64,000 bases of DNA from Hahella ganghwensis DSM 17046 (GTDB lineage: Bacteria > Pseudomonadota > Gammaproteobacteria > Pseudomonadales > Oleiphilaceae), in the NCBI RefSeq assembly GCF_000376785.1, contig NZ_AQXX01000125.1:46737-110736 (forward strand), given 5' to 3'. The notes beneath the pieces are model-generated. The model had not been told where the DNA came from. It searched no databases and worked only from the letters and a program-made list of their open reading frames with translations. This document shows, in pieces, positions 17,282-26,454 of the stretch. Each line of letters opens with the position of its first letter. Within the stretch, counting starts at the first letter, position 1. Both the position numbers and the translations under genes were made by a program.

Positions 17282-18127
17282 CATTTCAAACTCCTCCACC
17301 CCGCCAGAATAAGAAATGACCTGCTGCAGTGTTTGCGAAACCGGTGTGTCTTCCGGGTAAGCCAGACCGATGCGCCGCTGAAAATCAACGTTACTAAACC
17401 GATGTACCGTAACATCATCATGACGCCCAACGCTGCTTTCCGGCACAATGGCGACTCCCAGCCCTGACTTCACCAGGCCTATAGCCCATTCAGAACTACT
17501 GACAGAAGCTTTGATCCTGACCTGTACGTTGTCACGAATCATGATGCTTTTGATCACCGGATCCAGCTCACAGGGTTTGCGCTGGATATACGGGAAATCA
17601 TTGATGTCCCTGATGGTGACCATCTCAGGCAGGTTGATATAGCGGTTCTTCGGCGCCACCAGGACGTATTCCTCACGCCACAGCGTGATAAAGACATCAT
17701 TGGGTCGTATCAGGTGATCGGATACGATATTGGCATCAGACTTGTCACCCGGATAATCCACCAGAGTCAGGTCCAGATGTTTGATGTTGGCCAACCAGTG
17801 CTTAAGCCAGATAGACACCATATCAAGGTCCAGGGAGGGCATCACGCCCAGGGTGATGTTGTGTGAATCCTCCTCTTCCTGAAACAGGTTCTTCAGTGAG
17901 TGCATTTCTGACACCAGCCGTTTGGCAATGGGGTATAGCCTTTTGGCTGAATCTGTGGGGGTAACTCCCTTCTTGTGTCTGACAAACAACTTCACATTCA
18001 TCGAACTTTCCAGTTGGGTGATTGCAGCAGAAATCGATGGTTGTGAGATGTGGCAGACCTTGGCCGCAGAACTCAGGTTTTTCTCCTGAAACACAGCAGC
18101 AAAGTATCGTAGTGAGCGAATATCCAT
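17270..18127 (-). CDS. LysR-family transcriptional regulator
   Basis: A 285-residue protein. The N-terminal winged helix-turn-helix (residues 1-60) has the family pattern LRYFAAVFQEKNLSSAA, ISQPSISAAITQLE and LFVRHKKG. The effector domain shows two Rossmann-like lobes, ending with SGLGVAIVPESS. It is divergent from the HAD phosphatase gene at 18250 with 122 bp between them, the usual arrangement for a LysR regulator and its target. The likely target is thus the phosphatase/propeller pair; the effector is unknown. Confidence 0.88.
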   Translation of the reverse strand: MDIRSLRYFAAVFQEKNLSSAAKVCHISQPSISAAITQLESSMNVKLFVRHKKGVTPTDSAKRLYPIAKRLVSEMHSLKNLFQEEEDSHNITLGVMPSLDLDMVSIWLKHWLANIKHLDLTLVDYPGDKSDANIVSDHLIRPNDVFITLWREEYVLVAPKNRYINLPEMVTIRDINDFPYIQRKPCELDPVIKSIMIRDNVQVRIKASVSSSEWAIGLVKSGLGVAIVPESSVGRHDDVTVHRFSNVDFQRRIGLAYPEDTPVSQTLQQVISYSGGVEEFEMKRA

Positions 18128-18249
18128 GGCAAAACTCCTAACCTATCCAAAGTCAGTACCTATAGCCCATCCTGTCAAAAACGATTTCGGACAAACCATA
18201 GTCTTTCCATAAAATCAAAATACCTTACTACGTTTACCAAGGAGGCAAC

Positions 18250-19002
18250 GTGAGCGGGATATTTCAACCACAAGTGCACCGACAGCCACATTCTTATGCT
18301 TTTTTTGATTTCGACGGCACTCTCATCAATATTAAAAGCATGCTCAGCTTTTTGGAATATTATTCCAAAATAAAATTTAAATCGTGTCACTTTTATGACG
18401 AATTCATGAGCAAGGCCAGCAGACTACAGACTCAGGGCTGTGCAAGATCTGATCTTAACACCCTTTATTACCAGCACTTTGCAGGATCTTCTTACACAGA
18501 GCTACTTGAACTTGGTGATGAATGGTATGAGCAGGAAATTATCAATAAGCGTCACCGGCTGATCACTCACACGATTCGAATACTGGAACAACACCGCTAC
18601 ATGGGTGATACCGTTGTGTTGGTGACAGGCAGTATGTGGCCGCTGCTGCGCCGATTCTGCGAAGACTACAGAATCAAAGATGCCCTGTACGCTGAACTGA
18701 CTTGCCATGGAGATACGGTCACAGGCGCTTTGGAGCATGGGCCGATCATCAGCGAAGGCAAAGCCAAAGCCATATCCCGCTATCTCAAACATCAAAAAGT
18801 GCCCGCCAGTCTTGAACAATGTTACGCCTATGGCGATCACATCAGCGACCTGTCGATGTTGGAAATGGTCGGCCATCCGGTTGTGGTCAGCGGAGATCCT
18901 GAACTTGAGACGATCGCAGATGACCGTGATTGGTCACTTTTATGGGTACATAACACGGATGCATGGTATGCAGAGAATAAGGAGCAACCCACACATGTCT
19001 AG
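18250..19002 (+). CDS. HAD-IB (SerB-like) phosphatase
   Basis: A 250-residue protein with all four haloacid-dehalogenase motifs: I at D20-F-D22-G-T-L, II at T126-G-S, the conserved Lys in EGKAKA and IV at G195-D-x-x-S-D200. The cap is of the HAD-IB type, as in SerB and lysophosphatidate-type phosphatases, so a small phosphorylated metabolite is the likely substrate. The start is GTG at 18250, directed by a full AGGAGG site. Its stop overlaps the start of the next gene by 8 bp, so the two are translationally coupled. In A-factor synthesis a phosphatase removes the phosphate left by the AfsA reaction, a role this gene could fill. Confidence 0.82.
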   Translation: MSGIFQPQVHRQPHSYAFFDFDGTLINIKSMLSFLEYYSKIKFKSCHFYDEFMSKASRLQTQGCARSDLNTLYYQHFAGSSYTELLELGDEWYEQEIINKRHRLITHTIRILEQHRYMGDTVVLVTGSMWPLLRRFCEDYRIKDALYAELTCHGDTVTGALEHGPIISEGKAKAISRYLKHQKVPASLEQCYAYGDHISDLSMLEMVGHPVVVSGDPELETIADDRDWSLLWVHNTDAWYAENKEQPTHV

Positions 19003-19927
19003 AACCATCACGTCTAGAACCATCACGTTTAGAAGCATCATGTTTAGAGCTATCTTCAGTCACTCAACCTTGTTCGCCACTGCGTTTTCTTTCTCGTTTC
19101 TCAGTCTCTCAGCACCTCCGGAAGTGACTGAAATCTGGCGCCTGACAGAGGGACTGGAGCAGCCTGAATCCGTTATCTTCGATCCGATCCGTTCCCGTTA
19201 CTACGTCAGCAACATGGCGGGCGATCCCCTCGCTCATGACGGCAAAGGTGGGATCGCTATTGTCTCAGCAGACGGCAAACTGGTGAACCCTGAATGGATC
19301 ACCGGACTGGACGCCCCCAAAGGTATGACGATAACCAACAATGAGCTGGTCGTCACCGATATTAACCGGGTCTGCTTCATTAATCTGGAAGATGTCAGTC
19401 AACAGCGGTTTTTTATCGTTGAAGGAGCCAAATCTCTCAACGATGTTACCGTGTCAGAAGACGGCACAGTCTACGTCAGTGATGTGCTGGATAATACTCT
19501 GTATCGCATCAGGGGCAACCAACTCGATCAATTGCTGAGTAGTGCAGATTTGCAGACGCCAAATGGCCTCTATGCCTATGACAACAGATTGTATGTTGCC
19601 TCATGGGGCGATCTGACCGACGGTTTCAACACCGAAGTTCCAGGACATGTCAAAGCATTGGACATCAGCTCCGGCGAGTTAAGATCACTGGGAGAAGGCA
19701 ACAGCCTGGGAAATCTTGATGGTTTGGAAAGGCTCTCAAACGGGAGTTTCTTCGCCACAGACTGGATGCAGGGATCTCTTCTGCACGTCTCGGCCGACGG
19801 CTCAGGCCAACAGGTGTTGCAACTGGAGCAAGGGTCAGCGGACCTCACGGTTGTGGAAACGCAGTCTACAGTGGTCATTCCTCTCATGCTGTCGAATCAG
19901 GTCGTTGCCTACAAATACCGGTTCTGA
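18995..19927 (+). CDS. Exported SMP-30/gluconolactonase-like beta-propeller
   Basis: A 310-residue protein. The N-terminus is a four-fold pentapeptide repeat (residues 2-21), then a hydrophobic signal segment (TLFATAFSFSFLSLSA). The propeller carries the SMP-30-type metal-site signatures QPESVIF (Glu), LNDVTV and TPNGLYAY (Asn), and NLDGLERL (Asp). Family members hydrolyse sugar lactones or bind metals. The frame is open far upstream, but the true start is ATG at 18995, 10 nt after AAGGAG, overlapping the HAD stop. With a lactone oxidase nearby, a lactone substrate is a reasonable inference. Confidence 0.78.
   Translation: MSRTITSRTITFRSIMFRAIFSHSTLFATAFSFSFLSLSAPPEVTEIWRLTEGLEQPESVIFDPIRSRYYVSNMAGDPLAHDGKGGIAIVSADGKLVNPEWITGLDAPKGMTITNNELVVTDINRVCFINLEDVSQQRFFIVEGAKSLNDVTVSEDGTVYVSDVLDNTLYRIRGNQLDQLLSSADLQTPNGLYAYDNRLYVASWGDLTDGFNTEVPGHVKALDISSGELRSLGEGNSLGNLDGLERLSNGSFFATDWMQGSLLHVSADGSGQQVLQLEQGSADLTVVETQSTVVIPLMLSNQVVAYKYRF
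18998..19057 (+). repeat. Four tandem 15-bp units coding the start of the propeller signal peptide
   Basis: Units at 18998, 19013, 19028 and 19043. The first two are identical (TCTAGAACCATCACG) and the last two are diverged. They encode SRTIT-SRTIT-FRSIM-FRAIF and give the signal peptide an extended, arginine-rich N-region. Confidence 0.85.
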
Positions 19928-20016
19928 CGTAACTTTTTCTGAATCATCATGAATTCCCGTCAGGGCCTCAAGAAGCTGGTATTCCAGCCACTGGGGCCCT
20001 GATAGAATCAGTGGGT

Positions 20017-21678
20017 TTACTCTACATTTTCTGAAACCAGCCGCTCTGTCGTTTCTACGGAATGCTGCAGCGGCGCAAAATAGCGCTGGAAATAGATCTT
20101 GATCGAATTAAGGAAATTCATGTTGCCAGCATAGCCAATATACAAATCCGGCCGGATCATGAACATATCCCCGTCCCTGGCATCATAGGCTCGTTTTATT
20201 TTCTGCCCGGCATCAACAATCAAGTCGACGGCTTCCACAATAACGTCAGATACTACCGGCTTTTCAGTAATGACAAATATACGCAGATACTCCCGACTAA
20301 TATCCGGTAAGGCATCCATCAGCTCTGCGAGCATTTTTGTATCACCCGTGTCCGCGAACAACAGTATGCTTAATGCTCCCCGGCCATAGAACTCCTGGCT
20401 GTCTACAGACTTCTGTCCATAGGTAATCTCTTTTACAAAAGGCGCCATCTGGCCTGGTTGAATGTTTTGTCCGATTGCCTGGTTACGGTCATCCCTGACG
20501 AAATCACTGAGATGATAAAACTGGGAAGTGCCCCCAGTCTGCTGCGCCATTCCGTATCGAAAGAATCGTCGATTCGACATTTTCGGCCACAGCGGCTCCA
20601 GAGCTTCGACATCCGGGTTCAGGCGCGAAATCAATTGGGTTGAGCGGTCAGTGTGGGCCAAAAGCTGCCCGGCCATGAATAGGCGCTCATCACGATAGCT
20701 TTCCAGCACGGCAGGATTCATTCTCCCTTTCATCACGAGACCCAGTTTCCAGGCAAGGTTAGCAGCATCCTGCAAGCCCGTATTCATCCCCAGGCCGCCG
20801 ATCGGGCTGAACAAATGGCTAGCGTCCCCAGCCAGAAAACATCGACCACTGACATTGTCACTGGTAATCCGATTGTAGAAAGGTGCACTCGAAATCCAGA
20901 TGGGATCATGCAGTTTCATGCCGGCAGGCCCGATCCTGGCCGCATATTGTTGAAACAGCTCCAGCGGCGGCGTATCGCCCTCCTCCTGATATTCGCCATC
21001 CACCTTAATCACAATCCGATGTTTATCACCGGTAAGCGGAATCAGAATGAGAAAACAATCTTCCTCAACGAAGTAATGCACCTTGTCTCTGGGCCCATCC
21101 CAATCCACAGAGAGATCGGCCAGGATGAAATACATGTCGTAGTTCAGCCCGGTAAAGGAAAAGCCCAGTTCGTCTCTGACCCTACTCTTGCCGCCATCAC
21201 ACCCGACAAGATAGGAAAAACTGCAGATTTCCTCTGTCTGATCCTTAACATGATGCAGGCGAACACTGACGTAATCGGAGTTGTTTTCGATGATATCGAC
21301 AAGTTCAACCTCACGATCAACCTCACCGCCCAAAGCTTCGAACTGCTTCAGTATTGCCTGCTCTGTCACTGGCTGGGGTTGCATGGCGAGATAATTGAAA
21401 TGCTCGTCCACATGACGGAAATCAATATGCAGAAAATCCCGCCCCTGCCAGTGAACATAGATATCGTCCACACGTTGAGCGGTTTGTTGAATCGAATCGC
21501 TGACACCAAGATCATGCAGCAGTTTTAATGAAGCACAGTTAATCGTCAGGGCCTTCGAGTGGGAAATTGAGGTCGCCCGCTTTTCAATCACGCGAACATC
21601 AACACCTTGTCGCAACAAATGGCAACCCATCAGCAGGCCTGTTGGTCCGGCACCGACAATCAATATGGTCTGGTTCAT
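20017..21678 (-). CDS. FAD-dependent aromatic-ring-type monooxygenase
   Basis: A 553-residue flavoprotein of the PheA/TfdB-type hydroxylase group. The GxGxxG FAD fold is at the N-terminus (VGAGPTGLLMG), the DG motif in VGCDGGKSRVRD and the GD motif in GDASHLFSPIGGLGMNTG. A C-terminal thioredoxin-like domain follows (about 400-553), as in phenol and polyketide hydroxylases. The preferred start is ATG at 21678, with AAGGA upstream; a TTG at 21705 would add nine residues. It is divergent from the MDR reductase with 393 bp between them. The substrate is unknown; it could hydroxylate an aromatic or a cyclic enol product of the neighbouring enzymes. Confidence 0.85.
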   Translation of the reverse strand: MNQTILIVGAGPTGLLMGCHLLRQGVDVRVIEKRATSISHSKALTINCASLKLLHDLGVSDSIQQTAQRVDDIYVHWQGRDFLHIDFRHVDEHFNYLAMQPQPVTEQAILKQFEALGGEVDREVELVDIIENNSDYVSVRLHHVKDQTEEICSFSYLVGCDGGKSRVRDELGFSFTGLNYDMYFILADLSVDWDGPRDKVHYFVEEDCFLILIPLTGDKHRIVIKVDGEYQEEGDTPPLELFQQYAARIGPAGMKLHDPIWISSAPFYNRITSDNVSGRCFLAGDASHLFSPIGGLGMNTGLQDAANLAWKLGLVMKGRMNPAVLESYRDERLFMAGQLLAHTDRSTQLISRLNPDVEALEPLWPKMSNRRFFRYGMAQQTGGTSQFYHLSDFVRDDRNQAIGQNIQPGQMAPFVKEITYGQKSVDSQEFYGRGALSILLFADTGDTKMLAELMDALPDISREYLRIFVITEKPVVSDVIVEAVDLIVDAGQKIKRAYDARDGDMFMIRPDLYIGYAGNMNFLNSIKIYFQRYFAPLQHSVETTERLVSENVE

Positions 21679-22071
21679 GGAGGTTGTTTCCTTTTTCTTT
21701 GACAAACAAAACCTTGTTAAACCTCACGTCGCTGGAAAGCTTACTGAACATTTCCTCAACTATGCAATGCCATAACGCTGCCAACTAACGGCCAGTTCAA
21801 ATTTAGACGACTTTCAACTCTCATCGCACAAACAGAAAATGTCTTTATATCACTTTATTGGTGTGCATAGGTTATTGAAAAAAATAACATTAGTTCGAAT
21901 TTCCTTCACCAGCAGGCCGATATATAGCTGTGCCAGACTCATAGATTCAGCCTTCATAGGGTATCAGAACTTCATATTATCCAGCGTCGGTTGATTCTAT
22001 CTATGATGACCTTGAACGAGCCTCACGTCACAGCTCTTCAATTTTTCAACCAATGGAAGGAAATAATAACG
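21679..22071. other. 393-bp divergent promoter region
   Basis: It separates the monooxygenase (minus) from the MDR reductase (plus). It is AT-rich in its middle (about 21850-21900). I found no operator I can name; both promoters must lie here. The plus-strand gene has an AAGGA site before its ATG. Confidence 0.35.
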
Positions 22072-23067
22072 ATGAAAGCTATCGCCATGACCGACTTTGG
22101 CTCTAACAACGTTTTCAAAACCGTTGATATAGAGCCACCTCAGATAGGTGATCACGATCTCTTGATCGAAGTCCTGGCATCGAGTGTAAACCCCATAGAT
22201 ATTAAACTTCGTCAGGGCGCGTTTCCGCAGCTTTGTCCCAATATGCCGGCGGTATTGAACTCTGACGTAGCAGGCGTTGTTGTGGAGACTGGACGGGCTG
22301 TCAAGAACTTCAGCCCGGGGGATGAAGTTTTTGCCTGTGCCGGTGGCATTGCGGGGATTCAGGGAGCGCTGGCGCAACATATGGCAGTGCCCGAAAAGTT
22401 CGTTGCCAAAAAGCCTCAGAAGCTCTCATTCACAGAAGCCGCCGCCCTGCCGCTGGTCGCCCTGACAGCCTGGGAAGTTATTGCCAAACGCGCCCTCGTC
22501 AGTCGGGATGACAAGGTGCTGGTCATCGGTGGTACCGGTGGCGTTGGCCACATTGCCGCTCAACTTGCCAAGCTGCGTGGTTCTGAAGTCACCGTGACTG
22601 TTGGCTCTGAAGCCAAATGGGGACGAATTAAGGACTGGGGTATTGATCATTATATCAATTACCGGGAAGAATCCTTCGAAGACGCACTGCAGCGGGTGAA
22701 TGCTCCCCACGGATTCAATGTGGTGGTGGACACCGTGGGTGACGCCATGTTCCAGCAGGCCCAGTCGGTGATCGGCCCTCAGGGTAGACTCTGCAGTCTG
22801 GTCGCTGCCGGCACTCACGATCTGACGCAGGCTTATATCAAAAGTACCCGAATCGATCTGATCAATATATTGCTCCCCATTATCACCGGTATCGGGGGAG
22901 ATGACCGCGGCATGATACTGACCGAGATTGCCCAGTTGGTCGACTCAGGACAGCTTCACCTGCTGGTGGATTCCCACCGCTTCAGATTTACCGAAGTGGC
23001 AGAGGCCCATGCCTATATGGAAACCAAATCTCACACAGGAAAGATTGTCCTGGAATCGAACTTCTGA
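22072..23067 (+). CDS. Zinc-independent MDR-family NADPH oxidoreductase
   Basis: A 331-residue medium-chain dehydrogenase/reductase of the quinone/enone-reductase type. The N-terminal GroES-like domain has SSVNPIDIKLRQG and the nucleotide fold has VIGGTGGVGHIAAQLAK. The catalytic and structural zinc cysteines of alcohol dehydrogenases are absent, so it is expected to reduce C=C bonds of enones or butenolides. The start is ATG at 22072 behind AAGGA; the frame is open to 21991 without a ribosome-binding site. It is followed after 13 bp by a SnoaL-like gene, clearly co-transcribed. Confidence 0.85.
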   Translation: MKAIAMTDFGSNNVFKTVDIEPPQIGDHDLLIEVLASSVNPIDIKLRQGAFPQLCPNMPAVLNSDVAGVVVETGRAVKNFSPGDEVFACAGGIAGIQGALAQHMAVPEKFVAKKPQKLSFTEAAALPLVALTAWEVIAKRALVSRDDKVLVIGGTGGVGHIAAQLAKLRGSEVTVTVGSEAKWGRIKDWGIDHYINYREESFEDALQRVNAPHGFNVVVDTVGDAMFQQAQSVIGPQGRLCSLVAAGTHDLTQAYIKSTRIDLINILLPIITGIGGDDRGMILTEIAQLVDSGQLHLLVDSHRFRFTEVAEAHAYMETKSHTGKIVLESNF

Positions 23068-23080
23068 TCGGGAGCTCAGT

Positions 23081-23497
23081 ATGCAAAGGCTATCATCTTC
23101 AGCAACCAACCTTGACCTGATCAAAGGCTTCTTTGAGGCTTTTTCCAGAAAAGATCTTGGGACCATTGAAAGCCTCCTGGCACCGGATATTCATTACCGG
23201 TTCCCTTCCTCCAGCCATATACCTTTCGCGGGTTCCTGGCAGGGCAAGGATAAGTTCATGGAGTTTCTGCAGGTTGTCGATGAGCATCTGGATATCGATG
23301 AGTTTTCCCCGGAAACCTATCTTCCCTCTGAAAACCACGTTGTTGTACTCGGGCAGGAAAAAGCACTGGTAAAAAAAACCAATAAGCCCTTCACCAGTCA
23401 ATGGGCATTGGTATTCCATATAACAAACGAAAAAATCACAGAACTCTGGGACTATTCCGACTCCCTTGCGGTAGCGGAAGCTTTTGAGAGCAAATAA
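23081..23497 (+). CDS. SnoaL/NTF2-like protein
   Basis: A 138-residue single-domain protein with the NTF2-like cone fold: LIKGFFEAFSRKDLGTIESLLAPDIHYRF, then IPFAGSWQGKDKFMEF, and a C-terminal sheet ending ITELWDYSDSLAV. Family members include polyketide cyclases, limonene-epoxide hydrolase-like enzymes and non-catalytic binders. The start is ATG at 23081, with GGGAG upstream, so it begins 13 bp after the MDR gene. It may be a partner enzyme of the reductase; the substrate is unknown. Confidence 0.75.
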   Translation: MQRLSSSATNLDLIKGFFEAFSRKDLGTIESLLAPDIHYRFPSSSHIPFAGSWQGKDKFMEFLQVVDEHLDIDEFSPETYLPSENHVVVLGQEKALVKKTNKPFTSQWALVFHITNEKITELWDYSDSLAVAEAFESK

Positions 23498-23510
23498 ATA
23501 TAATGAAACA

Positions 23511-23536
23511 GCCTGTGGACCTCTTGGTCCACAGGC
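23511..23536. terminator. Hairpin between convergent genes
   Basis: A perfect 11-bp stem (GCCTGTGGACC and its complement) with a TCTT loop lies between the SnoaL-like gene and asnS. There is no long T-run, but the position suggests bidirectional termination. Confidence 0.6.
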
Positions 23537-23569
23537 ATATCCGCGGCGCTTATTATCAGCAGCCGCTGA

Positions 23570-24967
23570 TCAGAACGGAGCGCTCTTCGGTGCCCTTGGG
23601 AAAGGAATCACATCGCGAACGTTCTCCATCCCGGTCACGTACGCTATCAGGCGTTCGAAGCCCAATCCGAACCCGGCATGTGGAACGGTGCCATAACGGC
23701 GCAGGTCTCGGTACCACCACAAATCTTCTTTGTGGTCCATATTGCCCAGGCGATAGTCCAGGACATCAAGGCGCTCTTCCCTCTGGCTGCCTCCGATAAT
23801 CTCCCCGATACCCGGTGCCAGTACGTCCATGGCCGCAACAGTCGTCTCATCAGGATTGAGGCGCATATAGAATGCTTTGATATCTTTGGGGTAGTTCTTG
23901 ATGATGACTGGCGCTCCAACATGTTTCTCAGCCAGGTAACGCTCGTGCTCAGACTGCAGATCCAGACCCCAGGTGACCGGATATTCGAAGGACTGGCCGG
24001 AAGCCTGCAGAATCTTGATGGCTTCGCCATAATCCATACGCACGAATTCCTTATTCACAATGTTCTCAAGCCGGCTGATGACGTCCGGATTGATCCTCTG
24101 GGCAAAGAATGACATGTCGTCACTGCGTTCTTCCAGCACCACTTTGAACAAGTACTTGAGGAAGTGCTCAGCCAGATCCGCATTATCATTCAGATCGGCA
24201 AACGCGATTTCCGGTTCGATCATCCAAAATTCGGCCAGATGCCGGCTGGTGTTGGAATTCTCCGCACGGAAGGTAGGACCAAACGTATACACCTTGGACA
24301 TGGCCAGACAATAGGACTCCACGTTCAACTGCCCGGAAACTGTCAAAAAGGTTTCCTTACCGAAGAAATCTTCCTGGAAATCCACCTCTCCTCCAGGGCC
24401 TTTGGGGAGATTGGCAAAATCCAGTGTACTGACCCGAAACAGTTCTCCGGCACCTTCACAATCGCTGGCGGTTAAAATGGGCGTATTAATCCACTGAAAA
24501 CCATTTTTATAGAAATAATCGTGCACGGCATGGGACAAAGTACTTCTGACCCGAGTCACGGCACCGATTGCATTGGTACGCGGACGAAGATGTGCGACAC
24601 CCCGCAGAAATTCCAGGGTATGGCGCTTCTTGGCAATGGGATAGGTTTCCGGATCATCGACCCAGCCAACAACCTCTACCGAGGTAGCCTGAATCTCGCA
24701 GGCCTGGCCTTGCGCCGGCGATTCCACGAGCTCTCCTTCCACGATCACTGAACACCCCGTCGTCAGGTGGAGAACATTCTCCTGGTATCCAGGTATGTCC
24801 TTGTCGATAACCGCCTGAATGGGGTCAAAGCAGGATCCGTCATGTACGTGCAGAAATGACATGCCGGCTTTGGAGTCACGCCGGGATCTTACCCAGCCCT
24901 TTACAACGACTTTGGTGCCGGTGGCTTCTTTTTTGGACAACAAGTCCGCAATACGATGATAAGACAT
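23570..24967 (-). CDS. asnS: Asparaginyl-tRNA synthetase
   Basis: Charges tRNA-Asn with asparagine in the cytoplasm. At 465 residues it is the usual bacterial length. An OB-fold anticodon-binding domain at 1-120 ([24 protein letters not shown]) leads into a class II catalytic core with motif 2 around [27 protein letters not shown], and motif 3 GFGLGFERL near the end. It has the insert seen in bacterial AsnRS rather than AspRS. It is a stand-alone gene; a MITE begins 116 bp before its start codon, so the promoter must lie in or next to that element. Confidence 0.96.
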   Translation of the reverse strand: MSYHRIADLLSKKEATGTKVVVKGWVRSRRDSKAGMSFLHVHDGSCFDPIQAVIDKDIPGYQENVLHLTTGCSVIVEGELVESPAQGQACEIQATSVEVVGWVDDPETYPIAKKRHTLEFLRGVAHLRPRTNAIGAVTRVRSTLSHAVHDYFYKNGFQWINTPILTASDCEGAGELFRVSTLDFANLPKGPGGEVDFQEDFFGKETFLTVSGQLNVESYCLAMSKVYTFGPTFRAENSNTSRHLAEFWMIEPEIAFADLNDNADLAEHFLKYLFKVVLEERSDDMSFFAQRINPDVISRLENIVNKEFVRMDYGEAIKILQASGQSFEYPVTWGLDLQSEHERYLAEKHVGAPVIIKNYPKDIKAFYMRLNPDETTVAAMDVLAPGIGEIIGGSQREERLDVLDYRLGNMDHKEDLWWYRDLRRYGTVPHAGFGLGFERLIAYVTGMENVRDVIPFPRAPKSAPF

Positions 24968-25082
24968 CTGAAATTCTCTTTTGCCAAGATTGTGATTGGA
25001 TCATCCCGATCGAGGTTCTGCTCCCTTTTGGGGACACCGGAAGCCTGTCACCGGCCCTCCTGCAGCCTCTCGAATGGGCTAG

Positions 25083-25367
25083 GGTCTGTTGAGGTTTCAT
25101 ATGATGCACATGCTGGAGTCACATTTTGTTCTCTGCAAAGCGGAGAGAGTGCAGTGTAGTCATTCTACACAAACGATCGACAATACCGCAGAGGGCAAAA
25201 TGTGGCCCAGCCCTGCGGGCTAGTGCCCCTTCAGTGGGTAGAGAACCTGAAAGCAGGCCCCTCATTGTTGCTCGGCGTTTATTTAGAATGACTAAACTTC
25301 ACTTCTCGCGCCTCGACTGGCCTGCTTTCAGGTTCTCCATGAGCATCATATGAAACGTCAACAGACC
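25083..25367. mobile_element. MITE, 285 bp, with CTAG target duplication
   Basis: Terminal inverted repeats of 25 bp with one mismatch (25083-25107 starting GGTCTGTTGA, and 25343-25367) are flanked on both sides by CTAG (25079-25082 and 25368-25371). Inside are further nested inverted repeats: a perfect 19-bp pair at 25241-25259 and 25319-25337, a 16-bp pair with two mismatches at about 25122-25137 and 25188-25203, and a TGTAG/CTACA hairpin at 25155-25169. No transposase is encoded. The structure is that of a non-autonomous element moved in trans, probably by an IS with CTAG target choice. It sits between asnS and cmoA and occupies part of both upstream regions. Confidence 0.85.
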
Positions 25368-25508
25368 CTAGTATTCTGTAAGGACACCAAGTCTAGCAAA
25401 AGTCCGCACTGTCACCTACACCGCACTGACATCTGCATCACAATTAGCGGCTACTTATTATTTCAACATGAAGGTACAATGCGCGGCTGGACGAGGAGTG
25501 ACAAACCG

Positions 25509-26258
25509 ATGACCGATCAGCAAGACCAGATATATGCCAATCCACTGGATCAGGTGAAAAGTTTCGTATTCGACGAGCGAGTGGCGCACGTCTTTACGGA
25601 CATGATCAACCGTTCAGTGCCCGGCTATGCCATGACGCTGGAAATGCTGGGCATCATTACCCGTCGCTTCGCACAATCCGGCTCCTCACTTTATGACCTG
25701 GGTTGCTCCCTGGGTGCCTCCACATTGGCCATGCGCTGCAGTCTTGATGACTCTTCCAGAGGCAAACCCGGGGAATACCAGGTGATTGGCGTGGATAATT
25801 CTGAAGCCATGATAGAGCGTTGCCAGGTCAATCTTGCCAGGGTGCCCAGTCAAGTTCCAACAGAGCTTAACTGTCAAGGACTGGAGGAAACGCCTATTGA
25901 TAACGCCTCCATGGTGGTACTGAATTTTACTCTACAGTTCATCCCCATTGCAGAACGTCTTCCATTGCTTACACGTATCGCTGCGGGAACTCTCCCAGGC
26001 GGTGCCCTGGTGCTGTCGGAAAAGATTATCTTCGACAACCCGGAAGGCCAGGCATTGATGACAGAACTGCACCACGATTTCAAACGGTCACGGGGCTACA
26101 GTGACTTGGAAATCGCCCAGAAACGGGCGGCGATTGAAAACGTTTTGGTACCTGAGTCGGTTGAAACACATCTGAACCGCCTGAAAGACGCCGGCTTTAG
26201 CCGAGCCGCCGTGTGGTACCAGTGTTTTAATTTTGTCTCCTTTCTGGCGATCAGGTAG
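25509..26258 (+). CDS. cmoA: Carboxy-S-adenosyl-L-methionine synthase CmoA
   Basis: Converts SAM and prephenate to carboxy-SAM, the donor for wobble-uridine carboxymethylation. A 249-residue SAM-fold protein with the CmoA blocks SFVFDERVAHVF, RSVPGYAMTLEMLG and YDLGCSLGASTLAMR. The frame stays open upstream into the MITE terminus, but alignment with other CmoA proteins and a GAGGAG site support ATG at 25509; an ATG at 25479 is the alternative. cmoB follows 196 bp later behind a terminator-like hairpin, and cmoM is two genes away. Confidence 0.93.
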   Translation: MTDQQDQIYANPLDQVKSFVFDERVAHVFTDMINRSVPGYAMTLEMLGIITRRFAQSGSSLYDLGCSLGASTLAMRCSLDDSSRGKPGEYQVIGVDNSEAMIERCQVNLARVPSQVPTELNCQGLEETPIDNASMVVLNFTLQFIPIAERLPLLTRIAAGTLPGGALVLSEKIIFDNPEGQALMTELHHDFKRSRGYSDLEIAQKRAAIENVLVPESVETHLNRLKDAGFSRAAVWYQCFNFVSFLAIR

Positions 26259-26284
26259 CGCTTTTTAATACGAATAACTTTTAA

Positions 26285-26320
26285 AACCGGCCGATCTTAT
26301 TGAATATGGCCGGTTTTATA
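26285..26320 (+). terminator. Terminator after cmoA
   Basis: AAAACCGGCC pairs with GGCCGGTTTT across a 16-nt loop and is followed by TATAAAA. It suggests that cmoB has its own promoter in 26321-26454. Confidence 0.75.
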
Positions 26321-26454
26321 AAATAGCGGGATATCACAAACGCTTGGGCTCGAAAAAACGCAGGAGCTCAAAAAACAGAAGCAGGGGGTCTCATACTCAG
26401 AGACCAGTTTCAACAACACGCGAATTTTGAAAGTTAAACACAGATACACTGACC

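Noticed and set aside
18707..18994. N-terminal extension of the propeller gene by 96 codons
   Set aside because: It overlaps the HAD phosphatase in another frame; a ribosome-binding site and signal peptide mark the start at 18995.
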